Below, in pieces: positions 34,501 to 45,286 of a DNA stretch of 64,000 bases. The notes under the pieces are model-generated. The model had not been told where the DNA came from. It saw only the letters and a list, made by a program, of their open reading frames with translations, and did not search any database. A program made the position numbers and the translations under genes. Origin of the DNA: Parelaphostrongylus tenuis (Eukaryota > Nematoda > Chromadorea > Rhabditida > Metastrongylidae); NCBI GenBank assembly GCA_019055375.1, contig JAHQIW010005250.1, positions 310,001-374,000 of the forward strand, read 5' to 3'. Each line of letters opens with the position of its first letter. Positions within the stretch are counted from its first letter, which is position 1.

Positions 34501-35400
34501 AAAAGGACAACAGCCGCAAAAACATGTGCGAAATCACTTGGCGAGCACTGTGGCATCCCTCTCTCCTACTCTTCAAATAAGGCGTGCCATACTGACCTGA
34601 GCAGTTGAGCGAAACCGTCGGACCGTGCGTATATCATGCAATTCTGAGATGCAATACCAAACCTCGTGAAAGACGTATAGAAAGCCTGTGAAGTCATACA
34701 TATTAAAAGGCTCGATTTCAAACAACCAGTTGAAGAGAAGGCTATATTTGATTTTTTGTAGACTGCACAATGCGGAGCGTTAATAGTGATCTCAGTGGTA
34801 TTATATAATTTCTGTCACAAAGAAAAGGTTCAACTACCTTGTTTTTGAGCTTCTACTTATGCTGCTTAGCTCCTAGCTTTCATTTGCTTGAGTACATTTT
34901 CAGTATCGGTAAAATCTTTCTGAATTTATAAGGCTTCGCGCAAACTCTGACGCTCCTGAGCCTTTTCGCCACTGACACTGTCTATGTACATGCGCTTCCC
35001 GCTTGTGCTACTCAGTGATCCATTCGTTATTTCGAGAAGTTCCTATTTTCTTCTTTCATCTGAGCATCACAAATCGTCTTCAATTTTGCATTTTACTATA
35101 AATTCCTATAAAGCTTAGGCTTTGTTTACTCAGAATCGAATGTATTTTTTCAATACATAGCACATTCTTCGTACAATCGATATTTCATTGCAAATGGGCC
35201 AAACCATTAGAATGCATTTTGACCGGACTCATTAGTGCAGAAATTGCTGCCAGCTATTGTTCCGAATTTCGTGAGCCGGAAAATTATCGGAAGACACTGA
35301 TTTTCAGTAGGCAACTACGTTTTATTGCAATCCGGCACTCTTATATTCTATATCCTTTGAGATTGCTCAATTCACACGAGGCTGACAGAAAACTTTATTT
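34501..35400. other. No gene seen
   Basis: AT-rich. The first 200 bp may still belong to the mariner relic's 3' part. Confidence 0.35.
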
Positions 35401-35704
35401 GGCTAACGTTTCGACGTTTTAATCTTCTCAGGGGTTGAATGGCTCCTAATCGATTCTCGACAACAGTAAATACTTCCGATGTATGTTTTCGTAGCCGAAT
35501 CAAGTCAAATTTAGTGGGACACTCCTTTAAAGAGGAAAGATGCCATACACTAGCTGCATAAACATTTCTTCGCGTTCTTGTATGAGCTGAATAGCCTGAA
35601 TGTTCGATTATGCAAAAATTGGATAATGATCTAGGCTTTGAAACATAGTCTTGCCATGTTTTCAAGTAAGGTTGCGATTTCAAGAAAATCTCTGATTTTA
35701 CCAA
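35401..35704 (-). repeat. PLE-type 3' tail with hammerhead-like end
   Basis: The minus strand is open over 35704-35372 but reads as no known domain. It ends in CCUGAGAA, GAUUAAAACGUC, GAAA, CGUU, AGCC (35432-35401), the same order as family-B tails. G8 is changed to A and the 5' strand of stem I is lost. No endonuclease remains upstream. Confidence 0.45.
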
Positions 35705-35889
35705 AGAAAAGCCAGAAAAGTTAGGTTGCGTACTAGCATTGCCTCCATTGCTTAGATTAGCGTAGCTGCCATGTCAGTTTCGCTAGGGAATGTATCTAAT
35801 TGAGAATTGCAATTTTGTGTGAAATTGTTGATTGTTGCTGAGAACTTTCCCCTCTGTGGGAGAATTTTTAATTACAGGTGTGGACTGCT

Positions 35890-36040
35890 ACTTCTATGTA
35901 AGAAGTATTAGAAAACATGTCTGAGATAACATTCTAAGCCTATACGAGGTCGTCCCTACTATCATTAGAGGTGATTAGTGGGGCGTGTGGCTCTGATGAG
36001 GGGACACAACTGCCAAAACGTTCGTAAGACACCGTATCAA
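35890..36040 (+). repeat. Family-A hammerhead repeat, copy 2
   Basis: Plus strand with the family-A order: a GATAACA block, GTC..CCCTACTATCA, AGTGGGGCGTGTGGCT and the ribozyme core. Confidence 0.55.
35987..36032 (+). ncRNA. Hammerhead ribozyme motif, family A, copy 2
   Basis: GUGGCU (35987-35992), intact core CUGAUGA (35993-35999), and a weakened stem II of 15 nt. Then AAAA in place of GAAA (36015-36018), stem III CG-UU-CG with closing A-U, A at the cleavage position, and AGACAC. Stem I pairs at five of six positions. The length of 46 nt equals that of 14395-14440. Loss of G12 should inactivate it. Confidence 0.65.
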
Positions 36041-36084
36041 GCTCGAAAAGGCTAAAACATTTTCAAATCATAAAGCTAAAAAGA

Positions 36085-36395
36085 TGAAGCGCCCTCCGTT
36101 GATCAGTCCATGAGGGATGCGCCATGCAGGATGCGCCATGCATTCCTTTAATTTTTGACTTCGTCTGAGGCGATAGAATGCATATCCGGCCTTTACAATA
36201 ACACGCGGTGGCCTACCGCTGAACCGAGTCAATAGTGCTGCTTATCCTCCCAGACAAGTCTGAGACCAGTGTGGTACCAACTCACCGACCCCGGAGGGAT
36301 GGATGGCTTGGTGAGCCATGAGCGCGAAATCGAACCATTGACCTCGTGTGGGACGCAGGGCACCTCCAACCACTGCGCCACTCGAGCTCTTCCTC
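36085..36395 (-). repeat. tRNA-derived SINE family 1, best full-length copy
   Basis: On the minus strand the head is GAGTGGCGCAGTGGTTGGAGG (A box) and, about 45 nt on, AATGGTTCGATTTCG (B box). The body holds CCATCCATCCCTCC, GGTACCACACTGG, CAGACTTGTCTGGGAGG and GGATATGCATTC. The tail carries a 15-bp duplication (ggatgcgccatgca, about 36114-36146) and ends in ACTGATCAACGG. It makes a good reference for the other copies. Confidence 0.8.
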
Positions 36396-36399
36396 AGAT

Positions 36400-38715
36400 C
36401 ATACTGAGAGCTAGTTCCCTTTGATACATGGGAATTGTATGTATGTACATGTAACATTTTGCACATTTTAAGCGAAAAACATTCTATTCTAGAGCATAGC
36501 TTCCAGTACATCAGTGAAAGACTACGCTCATAAGACTGGATAATTGACTTGAAAGGCAAGCTGTGATCAAATGCACCTGTTCACTGTTGCTCCGTCTATG
36601 CGGAGTCACTCTAAAAAAGTTCCTTTGTTGTTTTTGTCATTTTTTCACAATGAAACAGTGCCTCTAACTGTCGAAATCCACTGTTCAAGAAGAACACATC
36701 TGCGACTTCTAACCGACTGCTTTCTTTGTGATCTCTTCAAGAGCATCACTCTTTCGCCGCAAATATGAACTTGTCCGGTAAAAGTTTTTTGTAAATTATT
36801 GAGTGTTGACAGCTTTATATAATCCAAGCTTTATAAAACCCTCGTGGGACAAACTGAATGCAAAATGCGAGCGCAAAAAGTGCCGAGAAAAGGCCGCACG
36901 TGTCAAAATGGATACTGGAATAAAAAATGCATTGGATGCAATGCACTTTATTCCCTTTTTCTCACTCGTGCATTGCCTACAACATCTCGGGCGCTGTGTG
37001 TTCTTCATGGAATCCCTGGTTATATGATAATGTTCGGTCACTAATTTTGAACGATTTTTTTGTCTTGCCAGAATTCTTTGATCTGCCGCTGTCTTATCAA
37101 AGCGATGATATAGTAATCCTATATTCAAGATTGCAAGTGATATGCAAAATTTTGAAACTCATCGGTTTCAGCTCCCGCCTGATGCTTAGAGATCTTTTCG
37201 ATCTCTGCGATATTATAATTATCTTCCCGTGCTCTATGCTCTATGTTCTATTGCGTTTCAGTCTCTAAGGTAGTACTCGGAAATCATAATTTTCCATAGC
37301 CATAAAATTTACAACTCTAAAAAAGAGATACGAAAGACGTTGTTTAGGGAGGTATTTGGCTCATTGAACAACACTTCTACGTCTCACGCGCCGTTTAAAT
37401 GCTTCCTGTGCACGCCAAAAACAAAGCACTGCCTTGTTGTTCTCTACAATGTTGAATTTTATCGTGGTAGTTAAGTATTCCGATAGAGCTGTGCTGATAG
37501 CACTCGTGAATAGAGTGAAACGTCACTTTCTGAATAACATTTCGAGCTGCCAATACATGTCGTACTCTGCACATTCTATAATGTCCGTACATCAAAAAAA
37601 ATCAAGTTATCCAGTCTATACTTCTTATCCATCCAGTATATTTCTATATAAATACTAACGTGTGATAGGACGGTCTGTTAGATATTAATTCACATACGAT
37701 GTTTTTTGCGCAAGTGACTCCAAGGGGGAAGCTAAATCGTTCTTCATGTGGACGGGCGAATTCCTCTTACTTGTTCCAATTCGATCATTAAAACGTGGAG
37801 AAACTTCTCAAGCTAAAGAAGCCTCTTAAAGTCTAGCGATCCTTCCGAGCGCTCAAAGTCGCTCTTAATGAGAATTTGCATAAAATTGTTCGTGCGATTT
37901 TTAAGAGGTTGTAGAATATTGGGCGTGCCTCAACACATAACGATGTAATTTTCCATTGATTAAACAACGAATCCGATTTGATTTTCAAGCAGCGAGTAGT
38001 TTTCAGGTTTCGATTAGCTAATCCTCGAAAACTTTAGGAAATCTTCATGTGTAGGCTAGGTGACCATGGTGTTTATTCAACGAATGCCACGAAAACACCG
38101 TCGGGCATTACCACTACTTCACAGCTCTTTTCTTCCATTTTTGTTCCGAACATTGCGTTAGTGAACGACGATGTACTCTTGTCTTTATGTAACACTATGA
38201 ATCTATCAAGTATCAGTTAAAGTAAATCAGTTTTTTTTCCTCATTTTAAATAGTCATTTTTTCCCGATATCATTCTATACAATCCTATGTGAGAACTGAA
38301 TCGTTCATTTAGGTAAGTTTCAGAGCATCACTTTTTTTGAATGCTCTTCCAGTTATTGCATATACGGCCATAATACATTTTCATCGGAGCTTTTCAGCTT
38401 CTTGTTTTACAAGACAGTTCAAGCTTCGGGAATAAATTCTGTTAACCTATTCCAAGGCAAAATAAGACGATTTTTCACGATAAATGAATGACCAAGCGAT
38501 ATAGCGTTCGGCTATGATATAGCTCCAAGGTATGTCCTCTTATCGTTTGCATTATTAATTAGGAGATGACGCCCTATTATTTGTGGTCTTTGCGTGGGAG
38601 GAGTCTTACCTCTATGTCGTTACAGACCTTATAGTTTTCGATAATATAGGAAATACTATATTGTTGTAGAGAATGCGTTTTCATGCAATTGTCTACATGC
38701 TATTGTGGCTCATCA
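36400..38715. other. No gene seen
   Basis: Several frames of 60-113 codons overlap on both strands at 36.6-37.3 kb, but none contains a known motif and none stands out over its antisense partner. Confidence 0.4.
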
Positions 38716-38719
38716 AACT

Positions 38720-38945
38720 CGTGTAGCGCCGCGGTTGAAGGTAACCCACACTAAACGCTGGTCCTAACCTCTATCCTGCTGCTACGGATTAGCAGGCTTT
38801 CTTTCCATCCGACGTCGGCAGATTGGTGCCAAACTTGTCTGAGAGCATAGTGGCACTGTATTTATAGATCGGCAGGCTACCACAAGTGATGGTTCAGACC
38901 ACATATGCATTCAGTCAACTCTAACAATACTGAAGAGAAGAAGAG
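38720..38945 (+). repeat. tRNA-derived SINE family 1
   Basis: Plus strand: head GTAGCGCCGCGGTTGAAGGT, then TTTCCATCC, GATTGGTGCC, ACTTGTCTGAGAGC, ATCGGCAGGCTACCACAAG and CATATGCATTCAGTCA in family order. The B box is eroded. Confidence 0.65.
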
Positions 38946-38995
38946 AAGAATAGCTTGAGAACTAGTCTTTACTTTGAGCTTCACCAGATTGGTAG

Positions 38996-39013
38996 CTTTC
39001 TTTCTTTCTTTCT
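38996..39013. repeat. (CTTT)n microsatellite
   Basis: About four and a half CTTT units. Confidence 0.9.
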
Positions 39014-39061
39014 CGATCGATTGCTGTGCTTGGCGATCAATGGATTTTGTTTATTGTTTGT

Positions 39062-39097
39062 GGCTGACGCTTCAGCAAGAGTGCCTTCTTCAGAGCC
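39062..39097 (-). ncRNA. Family-B hammerhead motif in PLE C tail
   Basis: Reading minus: GGCU, CUGAAGA (fits CUGANGA), AGGCACUCUUGCU, GAAG (A15.1 to G), CGUC, AGCC. Stem I pairs over 4 bp. Stem II keeps AGC/GCU with one bulge. The 36-nt length is conserved. The best core of the family-B copies. Confidence 0.65.
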
Positions 39098-39286
39098 TGA
39101 ACGTATTATTCATTGTAACGTTGTTTAGATAATCATATAGAGCACTGTGGAAAATTGAGAATCCAACACATTAGTAAGCGACAACTTATAGAGGAAAAAC
39201 CACCTGTAATCTAATCTAGGAGCTACCTGACTTCTTTGCGCGGATGACGTATGCCACATGTCATTAGGTCAAGTCAAAGACAGGTA

Positions 39287-39752
39287 TCAGTGATACCCAG
39301 ACTGGAAAATCAATCTGCGATAAAGTGCCATGCAATCGATTATGTTACGGTACTTTTCCTTTCTATTCATTTGCGGGTTTCTAGAAATTATCCAGAAGGT
39401 TCCGTGGATTTTTCGTGCCGATGTTTTCCATTAGTGCCCTAAGACTTCAGCTACTACCTCGCAGTCCTCCATCGTTATGCCTTTGTATTCTATGAGCTCT
39501 TAGAGGTTCATTTGGGTCTTTACTTGACTTTCCTTTTAAGTGTTCTTTTATGCGGATGTGGTCTGCCTGTTTCGCCAATGTATTGGTCACAACGTCTTGC
39601 AGGAGATAAGGTATACTGTACCCTACGCTCAGGTAGTCGCCGTCGCTACCATTGGGACAAGTAACACTGTTCTTTGTATTATATAGACGGTCATACAAGC
39701 GGCTCAAATTAATTGACGACGCAGTGTTTAGGGGAATTTCTACAATTCCCAA
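39287..39752 (-). pseudogene. GIY-YIG endonuclease of PLE C, frameshifted
   Basis: The first frame gives RLYDRLYNTKNSVTCPNGSDG, then a damaged CxxC/YIG block (YLLQDVVTNTLAKQA), then RIKEHLKGK and PLRAHRIQRHND. Near 39470 the frame shifts. The ending is recovered as SARKIHGTFWIISRNPQMNR and then CMALYRRLIF, with a stop at 39287-39289. The catalytic YIG motif is lost, so this copy is inactive and older than PLE B. Confidence 0.75.
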
Positions 39753-39951
39753 CAGAATTTTCTAAATCACTGTTTTTTTAAGATCCTCTAATAAAAAAGA
39801 AGATACCAACCTCGCGAAGCTTAAATGAAGATTATCTCTTAGACTATGCTTTTCTATCCACAGTTCTATATTAATAACATGCCGAGGTTTGAGCAAAATC
39901 GTTTTCGAGTTGACTACATAGCGCATCTTTCAAGAACTGATGAACGCTAGG

Positions 39952-39953
39952 AG

Positions 39954-39986
<33 letters not shown>

Positions 39987-40079
39987 GTATATGTATATGT
40001 ATATATATGTACATATACATATAAGTACATGGGTATATATATATATTTATATATACATAAATGTGCATATATATATATA
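39952..40079. repeat. (TA)n / (TATG)n microsatellite
   Basis: About 130 bp of alternating ta with interspersed g and c. The minus-strand frame through it codes only for YIYI-type sequence. Confidence 0.95.
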
Positions 40080-40142
40080 AATTGTAATGTCTCAGCGTGG
40101 AAATGAACGCCTGGAATTCTTTTTGAATAAGAACGGTTGTGA

Positions 40143-40576
40143 GTGGAGAAACCTCCAAGCGGTTTTGTACGGCGCATAATGGCTTCCACTAGGAATATCA
40201 GATTAGACGAGGAAAGAATAGGGACCTTCATGACGACGGGACGAAATCCGACATGTTGCAGTACATGTTTTAAATCGACTCCTCTATCTTGGGCATCTTT
40301 TAGATTTGTATCGCAAATAGATCTGTTCGTAGGAAGGCATATTTTCCAGTTCGCCATCGTCTCTGTGAGAAAATGGCCTTTCTTTAATAGCAGAAAGCTA
40401 ACGCTCACTACTGTTCTCACTATATATATATTAGCGCTTAGTGAATATGGAAAACATCTGGAAGATTGTCCATGCTGTTGCTCCAAGAGCACAGCAAAGG
40501 TAATCGGGTCATTACCTGACAGGAGAGTGACACTCATCAGACGACAGCTACATCGAGCACATGTTGAGAACATCAC
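40143..40576. other. Unexplained region open on both strands
   Basis: The plus strand is open for 148 codons (40143-40589) and the minus strand for about 145 codons before the microsatellite (40573-40140). The minus frame has an ATG at 40573 and reads DTNLKDAQDRGVDLKHVLQH and then VEAIMRRTKPLGG. I recognise neither protein. The segment is less AT-rich than its neighbours, so it may be an old exon or part of an unidentified element. It lies upstream of PLE C on the same strand but shows no reverse-transcriptase motif. Confidence 0.3.
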
Positions 40577-40599
40577 CCTCTTTCACTGAGTCCAATATC

Positions 40600-42260
40600 C
40601 TTCGTCACTTCACTGCTGGAGACACGAGTTCAAACAAAGAGAAAAGCGTGTGATTAAATCCCTCTATTATTCCATGGTTTAGAATGCATTTCCATCTTTG
40701 TTACAGCTGTGCAGACTCTTTCTTACTTATACTACTATACTCTACCATGGTATTGACATTTGTACAAGATTTTGAGCTTGCTCATATAACAAACATTCAC
40801 CAGAACACTAAGCGGAAAAGTGAATACTTGTTGATTTACATACTACGTGTGTTAATTTTTTTTTCAACTAAGCCGGCTAATATGCATTGCTTTTTGAGCT
40901 GAAACAAAAATCATAGGTTCTTTATCATAGTAAGATATCATCGCTAGAATGATTCGCATGACATGAAAAGAATACAATTTATAGAAGCACGAAGAGTAGC
41001 AAATGATAAGATTGAGAATTTGAACAAATAAATATAATCGGCAGTGGCTGTGTACTCTGTAATTCAATAATGCACAGAGTTTTCACTAAGTTTCAATGGA
41101 AATAGCTAGACTTTCCTCTTTCAAACTCGGAAATTTTGGACAAGTTAGACAAAATTAAGAAAACTTCTTACTTAGCTTTAAAACTAGTCGGCCTAGTAAG
41201 CGAATTTTAAATTGAATATGATCAGACTGAGCTGTGACAGTGCTCCACGGAGCGGTTAAATCGTTCTCATATTTCATCAATTTATTTACCTTAAAAGGTA
41301 CAGCGATAGGTAGCTGAGAGCATTCTACTACGACTATCATCTTTAAAGTATATCTCGAAAATTTGCTGGTTCATCTTTTACCTCTAAATGAGTTAATCTA
41401 TCTGTATTATCACCTGCTACTTTTCGTTTTACAAGGATTTCATTATAACAATTTTCCCCTTCTGGCATCAATTTTCCACGCTTTCCTTCACACTGATACA
41501 AAATTGTGACAGACAATAAATAGTAGGTCGAAGAATTTCCGTTTTCTGAGCAGTAAATTATTTGTGGGTTTCATTTACACTCATTTTCCAGCAGCACCAT
41601 TATGGCAACTCTTGACCGATGCGCATGGGTTTTGACGCGGCACGTACCTGAAAGTGGTGGAGCTATTATTGTAAAAATGCTTCAACGCTTAGTAAATCAT
41701 GCTAATAAGCGTAAATCTACTGGCTTCCACAATCAGTCCCTTATAAGATGTCTTTATTAATGTAATACTGATTGATAACCCTCTACGACGCCAGCATAAG
41801 CAAAATCGCAAAGTACATAATTTTTCCTCGATTTTCTTAACTTCATAAATTTTCTCTCGCTTACAGGAAAAAAACCTAGGTTTTTTGTATCACTCTAATA
41901 AAATGTAATTTCCTCTACGCGCTCATGTGCTTTTTGCGCAACATAAATTCTAAGTGCTAAAAAAAACGTTGAGTGTGAAGCGTGATTTTACTTTCGCTCC
42001 TACAGTGAATAATATCGATAAACTTCAAGTCATTCAAGATGAAAGTGCTTTTTAGAGCATATATGGTAGAGCAGCTAAAGAAAGGCGTGGTATAGAGAGT
42101 TTTGCCAGCGGGCAGTACTTAACGTCCAGAGCGATAGTTTCTGATTATTGTCCAGAACAGTTACTTCTGAGTACTGCATGAGTTGAGAGTATATGAAAAG
42201 TAAGATTCAAACATTGTAATTCTGTATGCTTGAAATAACCAACTTCCAGTACACCTAAGA
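40600..42260. other. No gene seen
   Basis: AT-rich sequence. No assignable feature. Confidence 0.4.
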
Positions 42261-42261
42261 A

Positions 42262-42352
42262 TTAAGTGGTAAGCAAAAATACGACCTCAGACGGGAGTCG
42301 AACCAGTATTTCATCCATAGTGAGAACGCGTGCTACCACTTCACCACATTAC
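42262..42352 (-). repeat. tRNA-derived SINE family 2, copy 2
   Basis: Minus strand: GGTGAAGTGGTAGCACG, CACTATGGATGAAAT, GGTTCGACTCCCGTC, GAGGTCGTATTTTTGC. Same layout as 16.63 and 53.9 kb. Confidence 0.7.
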
Positions 42353-42485
42353 ATACAAAACATCTTACCACTGCAAAAAATTTAATCAAAACATCAGAAA
42401 TGGTAAGCAGCTTCATTAACACTTTTCGGACGGCGTGGGCACCAGAGCATCTGTGGACCATTGAACAGATCCCTGATAGGACTGA

Positions 42486-42734
42486 CTAGTCCTTTGAACA
42501 CACTGATTTACGAATCTTTTCTTCTTTTTCCGGAAACTGGGCATTAGACCACTGTTTCAAAAATCTATCAAGCTCCATCGCTCCCGCTTCGTACAGAAAA
42601 TATATAGGGGAACAGGCATACACAGATATCGCGGTTTGATCGAAACGATGGACGTGTCGTCCGAAACGTGCTAATGTAAAAGCTTTTTTACACTTGTAAT
42701 CGCGCTCAAATTCAGCGTTCAAATCGTGATACAT
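42486..42734 (-). CDS. Small open frame, unknown, possible element fragment
   Basis: It opens with ATG and runs 82 codons to a TAG. It reads KCKKAFTLARFGRHVHRFDQ, then FLYEAGAMELDRFLKQW and a charged end (FPEKEEKIRKS). The composition looks protein-like, with few low-complexity stretches, but I know no family for it. A hammerhead-like motif lies 78 bp upstream on the same strand (42812-42847), which would suit the 5' region of a PLE-type element (inference). It may also be chance. Confidence 0.25.
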   Translation of the reverse strand: MYHDLNAEFERDYKCKKAFTLARFGRHVHRFDQTAISVYACSPIYFLYEAGAMELDRFLKQWSNAQFPEKEEKIRKSVCSKD

Positions 42735-42811
42735 ATGTACAATAACCTAGATGGGTTAAAACCATAGAGAGTAGTCTCTTTTGTAGCTCTGTCAAGTTCT
42801 TCACTTGTCAT

Positions 42812-42847
42812 ATGCTTTAGTTTTCAAGATATTATCATCAGACGTGT
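42812..42847 (-). ncRNA. Hammerhead-like motif, degenerate
   Basis: Reading minus: ACGU, CUGAUGA (42841-42835, intact core), UAAUAUCUU where stem II should be, GAAAA, CUAAAGC. Stem II pairs poorly and stem I has not been found, so only the two core blocks support it. Confidence 0.25.
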
Positions 42848-42963
42848 TAAGTACACTACACAAGTCTTTCACCAGAGTAAACTAAAGTGGACGAAAAGTC
42901 GTAATTTGTGAGTGAATTTATGCATAAATCGATTGTAAGAGTAACAGAGTCAGAAGAAACGGT

Positions 42964-42967
<4 letters not shown>

Positions 42968-42999
<32 letters not shown>
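42968..42999. repeat. (AG)16 microsatellite
   Basis: Sixteen uninterrupted AG units. Confidence 0.98.
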
Positions 43000-43000
<1 letters not shown>

Positions 43001-43001
<1 letters not shown>

Positions 43002-43309
43002 AGACAAATACAGTGAAGGGGAAAGCGGAACAAAGAAAAATTAAGGATCAATTCTTGTCATAACGCACTTATTGATTTCTTCATTAACTTTTACACTGCC
43101 CTCAAAAGTTGGTCTTCCTTTTTGTAGAGCTACATAGAGTGCTACTTCAACATAGAAATCAGCTCTTTGCATTAGATTGTGTTACCACAGACTATACTGT
43201 GGGGTAATTAAGTTTCTTTTTTAGATGACTCGTCATCACATACACTTTGAAGATCTCAGTACTGAAAGAATTCATTGACAGACATGGATGCTAACCAATG
43301 TGCTACCGA
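43001..43309. other. No gene seen
   Basis: AT-rich sequence. No assignable feature. Confidence 0.4.
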
Positions 43310-43605
43310 GAAACTCAGCACGTTTGGCGCAATGATTAGAGTGTTCTGCGACAATAGTCTATCAATCTATGGTTGATGGCTCAATCCTGCGCTCAAGACT
43401 TACCACGCTTTCCATCCCTCCAGGATCGATGAGCTGGCGCCATAGCCGTCTGGGTGAAAAGCAATATTGACATGATACATCGATAGTTCACCACGAATTT
43501 GGAAAAGCCAGATATATGCATTTAGTCACCTCAAACAATACCAGATTAAGATGAATGCCTATAGAGATTGCTCAATGTCGAAAGCTTTATCCTTTTTCAT
43601 CACTT
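43310..43605 (+). repeat. tRNA-derived SINE family 1
   Basis: Head TTTGGCGCAATGATTAGAG (A box) and ATGGCTCAATCCTGC (B box). The body has CCATCCCTCCAGGATCGATG, AGTTCACCACGAA and CCAGATATATGCATTTAG, and it runs to about 43600. Full length and moderately diverged. Confidence 0.75.
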
Positions 43606-44040
43606 TAAGGTTCTTCAAACACTTCATTCATTGTTTCGGCTGCTCGTTAAGAATTTCTTCGTCATAATTGTCATAGAACGCTAGTCGAGACAATTTTTCT
43701 TTGCCATTCTGAACATGTTCGTGCTAAGACGTCCGTATTTGGAGGTGTATGTGAGAGGTGAAGGTGGCGACTATATCTTGCTTTCTAAGAGCGTGCTTCA
43801 CTGTTTCTTGCACTATCACCCCTTGAATCTCTTTCTCAGGAATATGCCCTCAAATGCTCCTATGTACTAGTGCAATATGTGATAGCGAAGGTAAACGATT
43901 TTTCCTCATTTTACGATAGTTCATTTTGATAACATCATCTTCTTCGAAATCGCTTGGGCCTCAGAAACTTTCCAATTTTCTCCATACCCAAGAATTCATA
44001 CGAAATTTGTTCGCTTAGTGCATAGTATTTCCAACAGTTT
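43606..44040. other. No gene seen
   Basis: No assignable feature. Confidence 0.4.
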
Positions 44041-44131
44041 CGCTCTTTGATCGGGTAATAGAGATGATTTTTCTTGTTGGTTTACAAGCGCTCTTTTGAC
44101 CGGGTAACAGAGTTTTTTTTTGGTTTACCAG
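44041..44131 (+). repeat. 48-bp tandem duplication
   Basis: Two diverged copies start at 44041 and 44089 (cgctctttgatcgggtaata and cgctcttttgaccgggtaac), each ending in ttggtttac. Confidence 0.8.
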
Positions 44132-44574
44132 AGGTGCTACCTTATCAAATAACCGCTCAATTTTTCGTTAGAAACGCTCGTAACCTCATGGGATAAAATC
44201 TACCGTCTTTCTGCCGCATGACTGGCACATATATGCTTCGTTTTCACTGTGAACTCCCTTGCATCTTGCTTTCTTCCTTTCTTTTTTTTTGAAGATTTGG
44301 AATACATTGTCGCGTTTGTAAACAATGTCTGGATCGATTATATTTCCTAAGACATCTTTCAAGTGCTCTGCGACTAATGCGTTGAATTCTTGATGTAGTT
44401 TAGGCGTCAGCTTCCGTCTTAGATATGTAGTTCACAAGTTTCATTAAATTTCCTTGTCACTGAGTTACTCTCAACGCATCAGGTTATTCAAAAATAGTGT
44501 GGATCTCTAATCTCTAATCTTCAATCTTTGTCATATACTTTAATATTGTTCATTACAAGCTTTGTGGCGTATAC

Positions 44575-44597
44575 ATATACATACATGTATACACTGC

Positions 44598-44634
<37 letters not shown>

Positions 44635-44641
44635 TATATTT
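44575..44641. repeat. (TA)n microsatellite
   Basis: Alternating ta with short tatg interruptions. Confidence 0.95.
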
Positions 44642-44852
44642 ATGAAGCATTTGATTCCTTTTTGAAACCATAATAAGTAATCGGTGTGCTCTTATTGCAG
44701 ACGTTGCTGTTCAGTGAAGTTGACTATCTGGACAAAACTGTTCGTATTTTAGTTATAAGTGAAGTTGTTGACAGTATTCTGTTAACATGCTAATGAATCA
44801 GTTTTGAGCCACGCATGTCATGTGGTCTGTCAAAGATGGGCTGAGTTATAGA

Positions 44853-44895
44853 GCGCAATACACGTGTTTCGATCTTACAATCTCGTCAGTCGGGC
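44853..44895 (-). ncRNA. Hammerhead ribozyme motif, FB copy 2, left arm
   Basis: Reading minus: GCCCGA, CUGACGA, GAUU-GUAA-GAUC (four pairs, last G-U, GNRA-type loop), GAAA, CACGUGU, A, UUGCGC. The core is intact and the cleavage-site U-A is present. Stem I has one mismatch (C-C) and one G-U pair. It is a candidate for residual activity. Confidence 0.8.
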
Positions 44896-45243
44896 AGTTA
44901 CCCAATCTCGTTTGCTAATCTCTGTGGGTGCCCCTTCCCCGCACTAAGAGTTAGAAACGGCGAACGTTTTACACTCTGTGTCCAGTGAAATTATCTCCGA
45001 ACTCAGAGTGTTGTACACTCGATTGCTCTTGGCTAATATATTCAACACATCATATCATTCGTTTCGAGTGCTTTCTGAAGACCACAGCTCAAATTTCAAT
45101 ATGATAAGGAACCGAGGGTACAACACACTGCGTTCGGTGAGAATTTTAATGGACATAGAGTGTAAAACGTTCGTCGTCGCTAACTCTTAGTATGGGGATT
45201 GGAGCACCGACACAGGATTGGCAAAAGGCGAGAATGAGTAACT

Positions 45244-45286
45244 GCCCGACTGACGAGACTGCAAGGTCGAAACACATGCATCGGGC
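45244..45286 (+). ncRNA. Hammerhead ribozyme motif, FB copy 2, right arm
   Basis: GCCCGA (45244-45249), CUGACGA (45250-45256), GACU-GCAA-GGUC (45257-45268), GAAA (45269-45272), CACAUGC, A, UCGGGC (45281-45286). Stem I pairs perfectly over 6 bp. The changes are in stem III: U16.1 is C (45279) and the palindrome is broken by one further base. That should reduce or stop cleavage. Confidence 0.8.

Larger units (their letters stand above)
39062..39752 (-). mobile_element. Penelope-like element C, 3' end
   Basis: The endonuclease remnant (39752-39287) is followed by about 190 bp and then a family-B hammerhead motif (39097-39062), the same layout as PLE B. The 5' part is missing. Confidence 0.75.
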
